Positions 41,851-51,313 are shown, numbered from the stretch's first letter. The stretch is DNA of 64,000 nucleotides from a virus (IMGVR_UViG_3300018080_000118:1-64000), one strand, 5' to 3'. Numbers and translations: made by a program. The notes: generated by a model not told the origin, from the sequence alone.

Positions 41851-44800
41851 ATGCTGACCCCAAACATCAGTCTCAATAGCCCGAACAACGGCGATCTCCT
41901 GGGTGTGTGGGACGGTCCGGTCAACCAGAACTGGGCCACCCTCGATGCGCTCTTTTCCGGAGTATCTGCCGCGACCTCTGGTGGCACTGGGCACATCCAC
42001 AACGGAACCCCGGGCCAGGGTCCGCAACTCGACCACACGCAGCTCACGAGCATCGGAAGCAGGACACACCCTATCCTGGAGTCCGAGATCGACGGCCTGG
42101 ATACGCGCCTCACCTTCGTCGAAGACAACTACTGCGCGGACAGTCTGTGCGGGGCCGGCAGCGGCGGCGGTGGCGGGGGCGCGGGTGCAGGAAGTGCTTC
42201 TCCACAGCCGCCTCTCCACTATACCGACAACTTCACCACGGCAGCCAAGACCAAGATCGGGCAGAACGACTGGCTCGTCTCCAGCGACAGCACCGTTGAT
42301 CGCATGGAGACTACAGGTCGATCGGCATTCATGTTCATCGATCCGCTACTCCTCGGCACTCCCCTGGTGGAAAGATACTCGGCCGTGGTAAAGGCCCAGA
42401 TTCCGCACTCGACTGCTCAGCGGTGCACCTTCGCGATCACCCGATTCACGGCTGACCAGATCAACGACGACGACAGCTTCATGATGGTCATGACCCTCAT
42501 GTCCACCCACCAGCTGGGTGTCGCGTCTCCTTTCGTGCATGCTTGTGGCGTCAAGTTCATCCTGATCCTCACCAACAACGGCGGCGTGTTCACGATAACT
42601 CGTCAGGCGGTGGTGGAGGAGACGGACGGGGTATTCTTCCCCTACCAGCAGGATGTGATCACGGGGCTAACCTACTCCCAGGCTGAGACTTACGTTCGTG
42701 GCATTCACGAGTTCAGCATGGCCAAGGACGGCGGTTTCTGGTACTACAAAGACCGCGCCCCTGTCTGGACAATGCCGCCCAACACCATCTCCCAGCATTT
42801 CGGCCCTCTTCAGAATTACCTGGTGAACGTGCTCGGCGAGCCTCCTTTCGGCTCCATCGGCTTCGGCTTCTCCTGGAACATCAAGCCGCTCACAGTCATC
42901 GACACCGAGATGTCCTGGTTCACCATGGACTCGAACGATAACGTGGAGGAGACCAATCCTCCGCTGTCTGATCCAGGCAATACGCCGAGGCCCTATGACG
43001 AGGATCCCGTGGACACCTGCTGTGGCGGAGCCGGACCACTCGTTGGTGCCGAGGTGGACGTGTATGGCGATGGCACACGCATCGAGACTGTCATCGCAGC
43101 CGTGAGCGACACGGGGTACCGCATCTCCTCCGGCGAGATCATTCCCTGCCAGCCCGTGCTGCTGGACCCTGACTTCGTGCCCACAGACAATCCGGAGGGA
43201 GGCTCTGGTCTCGTGGATCTCCCGGTGTCCAACGCGCCGCCGAAGGATCTCATCACGGTCACTCCCTCGGACCCCAGACTTACCGTCACCGATGTCGAGG
43301 TGAACGATTCGGGCACGAGCATCGCCGTCAGCTATGATCTGGACGAGTACACCAACGGGGTTTCCTTCGATCTGGACGTCGTCTCCACGTATGACCCCGC
43401 CAACCAGATCATCGTGACCGGAGCTGTCACGGGGACGAATGCCACGCCGGTTGTCAAGACCCTGGCTTGGACGGACACTGAGGGCAATACAGTCGCCGGT
43501 GCTCTGGAAGGGCGGCTGCTGTACCTGGACATCTACACCGAGAACGCAGACTACCCTGTGCTGGGTCCTCCATATCCTGTGGATCCTGGGTCGGACCTGA
43601 CGTTCTCTGGGTCCGGGTTCTCCATCCTTCGTAAGTGGTTCGTCGCCAGCAACCACTACCGGGTGCTGTTGGATCTCGATGACGTCGAGGGTGGTGAGGT
43701 CGGGACCCCAGGAAGTGGAACAACCTTCGAGGTTCGCGTGGCCAACCGCGACGGGGCCTACGGCGCGAAGACCGTGACCATCGTGCCGGCGGATCCGGTG
43801 ATCCACTGGGTTACCTCGACCGACCCGCTGTGGCCTGCTCCGGGCACCTATCAGATCGACGTGCACGGGTACAACTTCCGTGATGCCACCTTCACGACGC
43901 CTACCTCTTTCGAGATGCAGGCCCCGCACTTGGTGAACTCGGTCATCAGCTACACGAGCACAGAGCAGGCTACCCTTGACGTGACTATCGCGGATCTCGG
44001 CGGCGGCCTTACGGGCAACGTGGAGCTTCGCGCTGAGCATGGGGCCTACCAGACGCCGTACCGGAATGTCCAGTACAACCCGGACGCCGTACCCATCGGC
44101 GTTTCCTCCGTGACCACCAGCCCGGTCGCTCCAGCCTACGAGGGCCAGGTGACCACGATCGAGATCGGTGGCACTGGTCTGCCGGAGTCCACGTACCGGA
44201 CCCTCCCGTTCTACAACAGTGGGTCCCCGGTAGCTTTCGCGATGAACCGATTCTGGGACCTCCAGATACCCACGCCGACGGACGCCACGATCAAGGTCTT
44301 CGTGGACTACGGGCAGGCCGGGAACGACATCCTGCTGGAGATGGACAAGCCGGGCTTCCCCACAGCCTCGGACACCACGCCAGCCATCGTCGCCCAGCCT
44401 ACACCATCTGCCACGGATGCCTGGAGCGGCGGCACCTATCCAGGCGCGACGGGCACCCTGACCGTCAGCGACCCCGGAGGAACGAACAGCTTCGCCCCGG
44501 GCATCGAAATCTTTGCTACCGCCGGTTCGACGATCATCCCTCTTGGCCCAACTGTGTGGGTGGATCCCGACAATGCCACCACCACGTACACGATGCCTGC
44601 CACGGCCACACCAGGTGACGCCGTGACTCTGACGGTCACGAACTCGTCTGGACCGTCCTACACGTGGACGACGCAGAACGTGGCCGACGCCCCTGTTGAG
44701 ATCCAGCGCATTGTGTGGGCGCAGCAGCGCCCTGTCGAGGGCCGCAGTGCGGTTCCGGCAACCGTGTACTGCAGCAACCTCGATCCAGCAGCCACGGCGT

Positions 44801-45876
44801 CTATCGCTTCTGGGGCTACGCTGGACTCGTACCTTGTCGTCGGACAGACCATGGAGATCGAGGTGAGCTTCGCACAGCTCTCGGGAGGCACCCCGTTCAC
44901 CATTCAGATCGACAACCCGACGCCGGTGCCTAGCTCGGATAGCATCGGGGCTACAGTGGAGACCGAGGCCGACCCCATCGTTGGTGTCGAGATCTCGCCG
45001 CCGACCCCTGGTGTCAGCCGCACAATTCGTCTCGTAGGCAACAACCTGTACCCGCCTGACGCTTACTCTGTGGGCATGACGCCCTCGCTGACCCTAACCG
45101 CAAACCTGACTTGGGACTCTGCGCGTCAGACGAAGGGAGAGTGGCAGGGTACCGTGGATGTCACAGGGACTCCAGGGCAGGCCCTCGACCTGTCGATCAC
45201 TCGGCCGTCCGGGCGTACGTTCTCGCGAACGAATGTCATGGTCATCCGGCCGCTGGACCTCATCCCGAGCAGCATTAGCGCGTCACCGTCTGACCTCACC
45301 TCGGCCCAGCTGATGGAAGTCGAGTTCAGCGGGAACGATTTCGGCAGTGTGCGCTCCATCGACCTGGTGTGCGAGCAGCCGGATCGCCAGCCCATTGGGG
45401 CGAGCGCTACAGTGCCGTGCACCATCGTGGGGTCAACCAGCAGCCTCGTCCGGGTGCAGTGCTCGGTGCCCACCGGCAACCTCGGCCTGACGTACAAGGC
45501 GAACTTCTACAACAGCGTGCTCGATCTTCTGAAGAGCGAGGCTGGGATGTTCACCGTGGTCAAGAGCCCGAATGGTCCCGAGATCCTCAACAAGGCCACA
45601 CTTTGGTCCGTGGTCAACACCACCGAAGCTGTGGAGCAGACCCTCTCTGTCTCGCTGAATCCCAACACACCCATCAACGACAAGAACACCGAGATCGTCG
45701 GAACGAATATCATCCTCGTCTCGGTTACGGACATCAGCCCAGGAGGTTCTCCGGGTACCGTCTTCGACGTAAAATTCAGGAACGGCGCAGCCGGACAGGT
45801 GGCCGAGCTTGCCTTCTACAATAAGCTCGTCACGCCCGAGGAAAAGGATGTGGTGGTCTGGACGATCACCACGTAA
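41851..45876 (+). CDS. very long tail fibre with tandem Ig/IPT-like repeats
   Basis: A 1341-residue protein, the last of the tail operon. Residues 1-95 (NSPNNGDLLGVWDGPVNQNW) match the virion-attachment head seen at the N terminus of many fibres. A Gly-rich hinge (GSGGGGGGAGAG) at about 105 is followed by a lectin-like domain up to about 375. The remaining 950 residues are serial beta domains of about 90 residues with repeated VTTSPV/VEISPPTPG-type openings, as in IPT/TIG or Ig-like repeats. A terminator follows the TAA. It probably forms a long side fibre. Confidence 0.7.
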   Translation: MLTPNISLNSPNNGDLLGVWDGPVNQNWATLDALFSGVSAATSGGTGHIHNGTPGQGPQLDHTQLTSIGSRTHPILESEIDGLDTRLTFVEDNYCADSLCGAGSGGGGGGAGAGSASPQPPLHYTDNFTTAAKTKIGQNDWLVSSDSTVDRMETTGRSAFMFIDPLLLGTPLVERYSAVVKAQIPHSTAQRCTFAITRFTADQINDDDSFMMVMTLMSTHQLGVASPFVHACGVKFILILTNNGGVFTITRQAVVEETDGVFFPYQQDVITGLTYSQAETYVRGIHEFSMAKDGGFWYYKDRAPVWTMPPNTISQHFGPLQNYLVNVLGEPPFGSIGFGFSWNIKPLTVIDTEMSWFTMDSNDNVEETNPPLSDPGNTPRPYDEDPVDTCCGGAGPLVGAEVDVYGDGTRIETVIAAVSDTGYRISSGEIIPCQPVLLDPDFVPTDNPEGGSGLVDLPVSNAPPKDLITVTPSDPRLTVTDVEVNDSGTSIAVSYDLDEYTNGVSFDLDVVSTYDPANQIIVTGAVTGTNATPVVKTLAWTDTEGNTVAGALEGRLLYLDIYTENADYPVLGPPYPVDPGSDLTFSGSGFSILRKWFVASNHYRVLLDLDDVEGGEVGTPGSGTTFEVRVANRDGAYGAKTVTIVPADPVIHWVTSTDPLWPAPGTYQIDVHGYNFRDATFTTPTSFEMQAPHLVNSVISYTSTEQATLDVTIADLGGGLTGNVELRAEHGAYQTPYRNVQYNPDAVPIGVSSVTTSPVAPAYEGQVTTIEIGGTGLPESTYRTLPFYNSGSPVAFAMNRFWDLQIPTPTDATIKVFVDYGQAGNDILLEMDKPGFPTASDTTPAIVAQPTPSATDAWSGGTYPGATGTLTVSDPGGTNSFAPGIEIFATAGSTIIPLGPTVWVDPDNATTTYTMPATATPGDAVTLTVTNSSGPSYTWTTQNVADAPVEIQRIVWAQQRPVEGRSAVPATVYCSNLDPAATASIASGATLDSYLVVGQTMEIEVSFAQLSGGTPFTIQIDNPTPVPSSDSIGATVETEADPIVGVEISPPTPGVSRTIRLVGNNLYPPDAYSVGMTPSLTLTANLTWDSARQTKGEWQGTVDVTGTPGQALDLSITRPSGRTFSRTNVMVIRPLDLIPSSISASPSDLTSAQLMEVEFSGNDFGSVRSIDLVCEQPDRQPIGASATVPCTIVGSTSSLVRVQCSVPTGNLGLTYKANFYNSVLDLLKSEAGMFTVVKSPNGPEILNKATLWSVVNTTEAVEQTLSVSLNPNTPINDKNTEIVGTNIILVSVTDISPGGSPGTVFDVKFRNGAAGQVAELAFYNKLVTPEEKDVVVWTITT

Positions 45877-45880
45877 AAAA

Positions 45881-45904
45881 GGGGGCGGACGTACTCGCCC
45901 CCTT
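45881..45904. terminator. bidirectional terminator ending the tail operon
   Basis: GGGGGCG and CGCCCCC form a 7 bp stem with an 8 nt loop, preceded by six A and followed by TT, so it can act in both directions. It also serves the small minus gene at 46025. Confidence 0.8.
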
Positions 45905-46024
45905 CCGGCCGCTACTACCTCCGAAGAGGGTCGCTGCAGGGGCCTTGCCGCATTCCGCACGAGGACGAGATACTTTCGCATCTCGCCCAGGTGGGTCGGA
46001 TCTTGGAGGTAGCCGATCAGGCAG

Positions 46025-46171
46025 TTACCGTGATCGTTTTCGACCTCTCCGTCTTTTCTTGGATTTGGCATTGACCTTCTTTTCGACAAGTCGAACGAGG
46101 CCGTCGGCCAGCTCCTTTGCAAAGATGGTGAGCGCCACCTCCGCCACCCGCCCGAGACCAGGATTTACCAT
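46025..46171 (-). CDS. small basic protein, 48 aa
   Basis: A short frame starting at ATG 46171 with GAAAGGAGGACGCGTCCT upstream and ending at TAA. One amphipathic helix (VAEVALTIFAKELADGLVRL) is followed by a Lys/Arg-rich tail. It could bind nucleic acid or membranes. It is the only minus-strand gene between the two structural operons. A second frame inside it, starting at 46071, also looks protein-like but runs without a stop far into the antisense of the fibre gene. Confidence 0.5.
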   Translation of the reverse strand: MVNPGLGRVAEVALTIFAKELADGLVRLVEKKVNAKSKKRRRGRKRSR

Positions 46172-46212
46172 AGGACGCGTCCTCCTTTCGCTCGGGTGTA
46201 GCGACTATAAAA

Positions 46213-46241
46213 TTGACGAATGCCCTGCGTAAGGGCATACT
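46213..46241 (+). promoter_or_regulatory. sigma70-like promoter of the head/RNAP cluster
   Basis: TTGACG at 46213-46218, a 17 bp spacer that itself contains the hairpin TGCCC/GGGCA, and CATACT at 46236-46241. The sequence after it resembles the promoter at 16281. Confidence 0.55.
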
Positions 46242-46292
46242 TCCAACGATATACTTCTGCCACAACTGGCGTGTGTTTTTCGGAGTCACGAC

Positions 46293-46919
46293 ATGGATAG
46301 CGCAATGCTGCGAATCCTCGGCGATACGGTTGGAACCGCTGTGGGTGAGCATACCCTGTTCCACCGGGGCATCATGAAACTCGCCGACCTGGACAGCAAT
46401 CCCGTCATGCAGGCACTGGCGGCGCAGATGCTCCAGCAACCGCCCGAGAACATGCCCATGCTGGTGAGTCTCTATGCGCAGAAGCTGGAAAAGGATCTGC
46501 GCGAGGACCTGCAGGGCGAGCAGGAGCTTGCCGAAGAGGAGACCGATCCTCTCCGCATGGAGAACGATCGGCTTCGTGCGATGGTGGAAAATCTGCGCAC
46601 GAGGATCCAGCTCATCGACAAGCAGAAGGAGCTCGGAAGACTGCAGGGCGAGATGGCCGCCACCCAGGAGATGTCACCCAACCCCGCTGCCGCTGCCGCA
46701 GCAGGAGGGCTTCCTGCTGAGGCCGGAGGGATGCCCCCCGAGGCCGCAGCCGCTGCGCAACAGCAGGAGCAGATGGCCATGATGCAGGCTGCACAGCAAG
46801 CAGCCCTTCAGCAGGCCGCAGCCGCTCAGCAGGCCGCCGCGCAGGGACAGCAGCAACAGGCTGCCCCAATAGTACAGGGGGCTCAGGGCGTAGGCCCAGT
46901 GGAAGCCGCCGCCGTTTAG
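46293..46919 (+). CDS. Gln/Ala-rich coiled-coil protein, scaffold-like
   Basis: A 208-residue protein. Residues 60-130 form a strong coiled coil (ENDRLRAMVENLRTRIQLID) after an acidic stretch. The C-terminal 75 residues are almost only Ala, Gln, Gly and Pro and likely disordered. Head scaffolding proteins are often this small, helical and low in complexity, and its place before the portal fits, but no scaffold family is matched. It ends in TAG. Confidence 0.55.
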   Translation: MDSAMLRILGDTVGTAVGEHTLFHRGIMKLADLDSNPVMQALAAQMLQQPPENMPMLVSLYAQKLEKDLREDLQGEQELAEEETDPLRMENDRLRAMVENLRTRIQLIDKQKELGRLQGEMAATQEMSPNPAAAAAAGGLPAEAGGMPPEAAAAAQQQEQMAMMQAAQQAALQQAAAAQQAAAQGQQQQAAPIVQGAQGVGPVEAAAV

Positions 46920-46929
46920 GAGAAGATCC

Positions 46930-48060
46930 ATGTTCAAGCTGGCCGGAAGAGTCCTCGACTTCTACGACGATCCGGACTTCGTGACCAACCTGACAGCCCA
47001 GTCGCTGTTCGGCGACAAGCTGTACGCGCCGGAGGAGGTACACTCCCTCCCCGACAAGATGTTCACGGTCAAGATCGCCACGCGCCAGGGCACTGTCCGC
47101 AAATGGCCTGTGTTCAACAAGCTCGCCGTACGTCTGTCCGGAGAGTATTTCAACGCGGCAGCGCGCGAGCTGCCAGAAGATCTGCGGAACACCGCCGGAT
47201 TCTTCCTGAAGACCGCGCACCAGCGTCACGGCCTCGCTCTGCCCTCGGCCCTCGACCAGGACTTCCCGCAACCGGAAACCTGGATCGTCGAGCTGCCCTC
47301 CGAGAGCTCCTCGGAGATCATGCAGGAGCCGACCATCCAGGCCATGACCAAGCGCGCCCAGGATGATTTTCTGAGCAGCCTGCGGGAGATGGATCCGGAG
47401 GAGCGGTTCAACCAGGCCAACGCCATCTTCGAACTATGCAAGAAGGCGCAGGTCGATCTCGACAGCCGCATCTGGGACTACGTGGAGAAGGAGCGCTTCG
47501 GCCCCCATCTCCAGGACGAGCTCCAGACACGGCGTACCATGATCAAGGAGGCCAGCGGAGACGTGCTGGCTGAGAGCTTCATCCAGACGCTCTCCAAGTT
47601 CACCGATCAGGGCCTCCGCAAGTTTGCTGAGATCATCCTCAGCTTCGATCGGCAGGCTGGCCTGGACTCCGAGTGGGACGGTCGTCTTCGCGATCCCTAC
47701 GAGGCGGTCTACGGCGGCATGGAGATGAAGAAGCAGGCTTCCAAGGAGAGCGACGTTCTCAGCTGGAAGCTCCAGACCCTCTGCATGAAGCCGAAGGAGC
47801 TGGAGCGCATCTTCGAGCCACTGTTCGTCAACCAGTTCCTGAACGATCCGATCGGCTCCTACAAGAAGGCGAGCCCGCTCACCAAGAAGATCATCCTCAG
47901 CCTCGTGAAGAAGATTCCTGCTCCGAAGACTGGCGAAGTGAAGGCGCATCTGACCGAGAGCTACAAGAACGAGAAGAGCTCGATGCCGCTGGATCACGTG
48001 CTGAAGTCTGTGGGCAAGGACATCTCGGAAGGACGTCGTGGCTGTCATTTCCACACCTAA
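46930..48060 (+). CDS. virion-associated protein, 376 aa
   Basis: The ribosome site TAGGAGAAGATCC overlaps the previous stop. The first 110 residues are mixed, and the rest mainly charged helices (DEL, KKA and LEKE-type patterns). It contains KFAEIILSFDRQAG and other (K/R)(F/I)A segments that recur in the protein at 59323. Composition and place suggest a head or neck protein; no family is recognised. A role as capsid component cannot be excluded. Confidence 0.55.
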   Translation: MFKLAGRVLDFYDDPDFVTNLTAQSLFGDKLYAPEEVHSLPDKMFTVKIATRQGTVRKWPVFNKLAVRLSGEYFNAAARELPEDLRNTAGFFLKTAHQRHGLALPSALDQDFPQPETWIVELPSESSSEIMQEPTIQAMTKRAQDDFLSSLREMDPEERFNQANAIFELCKKAQVDLDSRIWDYVEKERFGPHLQDELQTRRTMIKEASGDVLAESFIQTLSKFTDQGLRKFAEIILSFDRQAGLDSEWDGRLRDPYEAVYGGMEMKKQASKESDVLSWKLQTLCMKPKELERIFEPLFVNQFLNDPIGSYKKASPLTKKIILSLVKKIPAPKTGEVKAHLTESYKNEKSSMPLDHVLKSVGKDISEGRRGCHFHT

Positions 48061-48676
48061 ACTGTTCACGGAACGCTTCGTACCTCCCAAGGTCTATGTA
48101 GGCGTTCTGTCCAAGATGCTCGGCGGCCTGTGGCCTACATGGGAGCCGGAGACGATCTGGGCGGACATTCGTGATGAGGCCGGCGTGGACGTGTCGGACG
48201 AGGTTCGGGACAAGATCAATGCCCTGCGCCTCCTGCTCACCACAGATAACTTCTGGGAGGAGTTCACCGTCTTCGAGAACGTGATCCTCGCCTTCAATGA
48301 TCGGCATGTCGACCCGTCGTACGTCCAGGTGTGTCTCCCGCAGGAGCTTGCCTACGGCTTGACCGTGGCTGGCTCGATCAAGGTAAAGCCCTTCTCTTCC
48401 GAGATCATCAACTATATCCGGGCGTGCTGTACGCAGGACGGCCTCGTGGTGTATCCAAACATTTTTTCCTTTGCTCAGCCGCGCTTCGAAGATCCAACTC
48501 TCCGTGAGCTCGTCCATGACACGCAGAAGGTGTGGGATGCTCAACGGTTTGCCCAGCTGCGCGTACCTCCCGGGGAGGAAGAAGACGCAGTGGTGGTGCA
48601 GGTCGCGAAGCTCCACGACATCGACGTGTACGTGAAGGAGCGGCTTGACAAGGGATTGAGCCTGAAGCTAGCATGA
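48038..48676 (+). CDS. hypothetical head-region protein, 212 aa
   Basis: Starts at GTG 48038 with GGAAGGACGTC upstream, overlapping the previous gene by 23 bases. The N-terminal half contains LGGLWPTWEPETIWADI and the middle FTVFENVILAFNDRHVDPSY. Helical-mixed, no known domain. The stop overlaps the next ATG. Its position directly before the portal suggests a head-completion or portal-linked role. Confidence 0.58.
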   Translation: MAVISTPKLFTERFVPPKVYVGVLSKMLGGLWPTWEPETIWADIRDEAGVDVSDEVRDKINALRLLLTTDNFWEEFTVFENVILAFNDRHVDPSYVQVCLPQELAYGLTVAGSIKVKPFSSEIINYIRACCTQDGLVVYPNIFSFAQPRFEDPTLRELVHDTQKVWDAQRFAQLRVPPGEEEDAVVVQVAKLHDIDVYVKERLDKGLSLKLA

Positions 48677-48906
48677 ATCTGTTCTTCAATAGTTTCGCGG
48701 ATGAGATGGTGAAGCTTGCTAAGCTTCCTCACGGAAGCGCTGACGAAGCTTCCAAGGCGAAGACCAAGAAGAAGGAGCAACAAGACGACGAGCTTCGTCG
48801 CTGGGTCATGGCTATTAGGGACGCGGCCGAACAGAAACTGAAAGAGACCGCCTCCCCGGCTGGTCGTCGTCGCGCTATGCAGCGCAGAATGATGTGGGGT
48901 AGCTAG
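48673..48906 (+). CDS. small protein with the shared N-terminal peptide
   Basis: A 77-residue protein with ATGA coupling to the previous gene. Residues 4-15 (FFNSFADEMVKL) are the shared peptide and the rest is a Lys/Arg/Glu-rich helix. It ends in TAG, which overlaps the GTG of the portal gene. Confidence 0.68.
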   Translation: MNLFFNSFADEMVKLAKLPHGSADEASKAKTKKKEQQDDELRRWVMAIRDAAEQKLKETASPAGRRRAMQRRMMWGS

Positions 48907-50831
48907 TGTCAATACAAGGCGCAAAGTCGGCATCGAGGTTCGGGCACAAGTCCCTGATGACTTACCCGCACCCCTCCTTCGATCTCTCGTCGGCGTATAT
49001 CCCGCCGTCGATGAAGGAGCTGTACAGGTGGTGCCTCTTCCTGTACATGACGCACTCCGAGATCAAACCCATCATCAAGAAGAAGGTGGCGTACGTTCAG
49101 ACGCCCATTATCTACGACGGGGAAGATGCAGACATCAAGATCTGGAAGGATGTGCTGGAGCGCACCATCAACATCAAGCGTGTTGAGATGGGGGCGCTCA
49201 TAGACGTTGGTGTCTTCGGCGTGGCCTATCTATCCCTCTACTATCCTTTCGAGCGTTACCTCGTCTGCCCGTCGTGCGGCGAGAAGAAGTCCCTCAAGGC
49301 CCTCAAGGATTGGAAGTACGAGCACCACCAGTGGATGTCCGAGTGCCCCGAGTGCGACTACAAGGGAGAGTTCAAGTCCGAGACCAAGCACGTGAAGAAT
49401 CGGTCTCGGGTCAAGATTATCCGCTGGCGACCGATGGACATCGAGGTCGAAGCCAATCCTTGGACGGGGTACAAGCAGTACACCTATCGTGTTCCTCGTG
49501 CCCTTCGCAAGAAGGTCGAGGATCCCAACAAGAACCGGGTTCTGGTCGAGACCACGCCGGATGAGCTCCTGCTGGCGATCAAGAAGAAGCAGAACTTCCT
49601 GCTGGATTCCGAGCAGCTCTTTGTGTTCGAGGAGCTATCTCCCTCTGCCGAGGATGACAGCTTCCCGATCCCTCCGCTCCTCCACGTGTTCAAGGATTCG
49701 TGGCTGTTCCAGACGCTGCGCCGCGCCCAGGAGGCGATCAGCGTGGAGCACATCCTTCCGCTGACCGTCCTCATTCCGGCCCCGACGCAGGCTGGTGTGT
49801 CTCCCCACCAGAACTACGATCTAGGTACGTGGCAGACGCACATGAATCAGATGGTGCGTACGTGGCGTAGAGATCCCAACGCCATCTACACCGCGCCTTT
49901 CCCGGCTACAGTCGAGAACATCCGTGGAGACGCGCAGGCCCTGAACGTGTTCAGAGACATGGAGATGGTCAGGCAGCAGATCGCTGCTGGGCTGGACGTC
50001 CCCATCGAGTTCATCATGGGGAACCTGAACTGGACCGGGGCCTCCGTCTCTCTGCGTGTCCTGGAGAACCTCTTTCTGAACATGATCGAGGATCTCGAAC
50101 GCTTCGAGCAGACCTTCGTCATCCCTAAGCTGCGCCGCCATCTTCGCCTGCCGAAAATCGACATCCGCCACCAGGACTTCAAGATGGCGGACGATGCCCA
50201 GCAGAAGCAGATCGCTCTGTCTCTGCGGCAGACCAACACCATCTCCGACCGCACCACTATCGACGAGCTCGGCTTCGAGAACGAGGAAGAGGAGAAGCGC
50301 AAGAAAGTGGAGGCGGGGGAGCGCCTCAAGGAGATGCGGACTATGCAGATCCAGCAGGCGAAGATCCAGGCCGAGGTGCTGCTCATCAACACGAAAGCGC
50401 AGGTCGATGCCCAGAAGATTCAGTTCGAGGCGCAGCAGGAGATGCAGGAGACCGCACAGGCCAAGCAGCAACAGGCCCAGCAGCAGCAGTTCGAGCAGCA
50501 ACAGGTCCAGCAGCAGCAGGCTGTGGACGCGCAGCAGGCGCAGGTGGCGCAGACGGTACAGACCGCCGTCGACGCTCAGAAATCATCTGAGGGTAACGGG
50601 AAGGCCGTCCCTGGCCTCACACACCCCCAGCTTCTGGGCAACATGGTCGAGCGCTTCATGAAGGACGTTCCTGATCACATGAAGGACCAGGAGCTCATGA
50701 TGATCGAGGAGACGAACAAGCCCTTGGCCCGCGCACTGAAGCGCCGGCAGCGACTGATCGAAGCCTCGGTCAAGAGCATCGTACCGCTGCCCGAGCAGAA
50801 ACCACCTCGGAGGGAGGCCGCGACTATCTGA
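48906..50831 (+). CDS. portal protein with an inserted zinc ribbon
   Basis: The portal forms the dodecameric channel through which DNA enters and leaves the head. This 641-residue protein starts at GTG. Residues 310-420 contain the classical portal features: IEFIMGNLNWTGASVSLRVL and a long stem helix LFLNMIEDLERFEQTFVIPK. Unusually, residues 119-155 contain CPSCGEKK and CPECDYKG, a four-Cys zinc ribbon. The last 170 residues are a Gln-rich coiled region followed by LIEASVKSIVPLP. The assignment rests on this pattern and on terminase/head neighbours. Confidence 0.78.
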   Translation: MSIQGAKSASRFGHKSLMTYPHPSFDLSSAYIPPSMKELYRWCLFLYMTHSEIKPIIKKKVAYVQTPIIYDGEDADIKIWKDVLERTINIKRVEMGALIDVGVFGVAYLSLYYPFERYLVCPSCGEKKSLKALKDWKYEHHQWMSECPECDYKGEFKSETKHVKNRSRVKIIRWRPMDIEVEANPWTGYKQYTYRVPRALRKKVEDPNKNRVLVETTPDELLLAIKKKQNFLLDSEQLFVFEELSPSAEDDSFPIPPLLHVFKDSWLFQTLRRAQEAISVEHILPLTVLIPAPTQAGVSPHQNYDLGTWQTHMNQMVRTWRRDPNAIYTAPFPATVENIRGDAQALNVFRDMEMVRQQIAAGLDVPIEFIMGNLNWTGASVSLRVLENLFLNMIEDLERFEQTFVIPKLRRHLRLPKIDIRHQDFKMADDAQQKQIALSLRQTNTISDRTTIDELGFENEEEEKRKKVEAGERLKEMRTMQIQQAKIQAEVLLINTKAQVDAQKIQFEAQQEMQETAQAKQQQAQQQQFEQQQVQQQQAVDAQQAQVAQTVQTAVDAQKSSEGNGKAVPGLTHPQLLGNMVERFMKDVPDHMKDQELMMIEETNKPLARALKRRQRLIEASVKSIVPLPEQKPPRREAATI

Positions 50832-51172
50832 TGACGGCTCAACCGAAAAAGACCGGTGCCGAGATCAAGAGCCTCATCTCTCGCCTACAGCCTGCTCGTA
50901 AAACGCAGCTCCGTGTCTTTCGAGACGACGATGATGCTGCCCCAGGCTCCACCGTCAAGGTCATCCACAAGATCACCACGATCCAGCCAGATACGCGCAC
51001 CGGCGCGAAGACTTGGGAAGAGCTACACAACGACCCGAACATCGTGATCAACGCCGAGAAGGACTACATGAGCCACAAGGATGGGCTCAAGACGGTCATC
51101 CGGTACACGATCTACAAGCGGGAAGAGCCTCCACAGGACCCCGAAGATATGGCTGCCGACCTGCTCGGGTAA
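50831..51172 (+). CDS. hypothetical protein, 113 aa
   Basis: The ATG overlaps the portal stop. A basic N-terminal helix (residues 5-27) is followed by a beta part (VKVIHKITTIQPDTRTG) and NIVINAEKDYMSHKDGLK, then an acidic tail. No family is recognised; translational coupling suggests a head or neck protein. Confidence 0.55.
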   Translation: MTAQPKKTGAEIKSLISRLQPARKTQLRVFRDDDDAAPGSTVKVIHKITTIQPDTRTGAKTWEELHNDPNIVINAEKDYMSHKDGLKTVIRYTIYKREEPPQDPEDMAADLLG

Positions 51173-51218
51173 GGTCCCCGCGCTGTCTCCCTATCTCCAT
51201 GCGGTACGCCTTTTTATC

Positions 51219-51247
51219 TTCACTTCTAGAAAACTATGTCATATAAT
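51219..51247 (+). promoter_or_regulatory. sigma70-like promoter ahead of the RNA polymerase gene
   Basis: TTCACT at 51219-51224, a 17 bp spacer and a perfect TATAAT at 51242-51247. It is the best host-type promoter in the window and precedes the zinc-ribbon gene and the RNA polymerase gene. Confidence 0.65.
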
Positions 51248-51313
51248 AAAGGTAGAAGGAGACGACGATGATGCGAGAGATCGCTTACTTTGCCGCAGAA
51301 AAGTTAGGTAGGA

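Noticed and set aside
40231-42219. 662-residue minus-strand open frame (also 25653-27116, 18901-20292, 52526-53728 and others)
   Set aside because: Long antisense frames opposite real genes in GC-rich DNA; Arg/Val/His-rich, no start signals, and fully explained by codon bias of the plus genes.
45433-46122. Minus frame beginning MPNPRKDGEVENDHGNC
   Set aside because: Its first 55 residues look protein-like, but it begins inside the 46025-46171 gene and runs through the terminator and antisense to the fibre gene without a stop; kept only as a note.
46293-48676. Major capsid protein among the genes before the portal
   Set aside because: None has a length and motif pattern I could tie to the HK97 fold; left as virion-associated or hypothetical.
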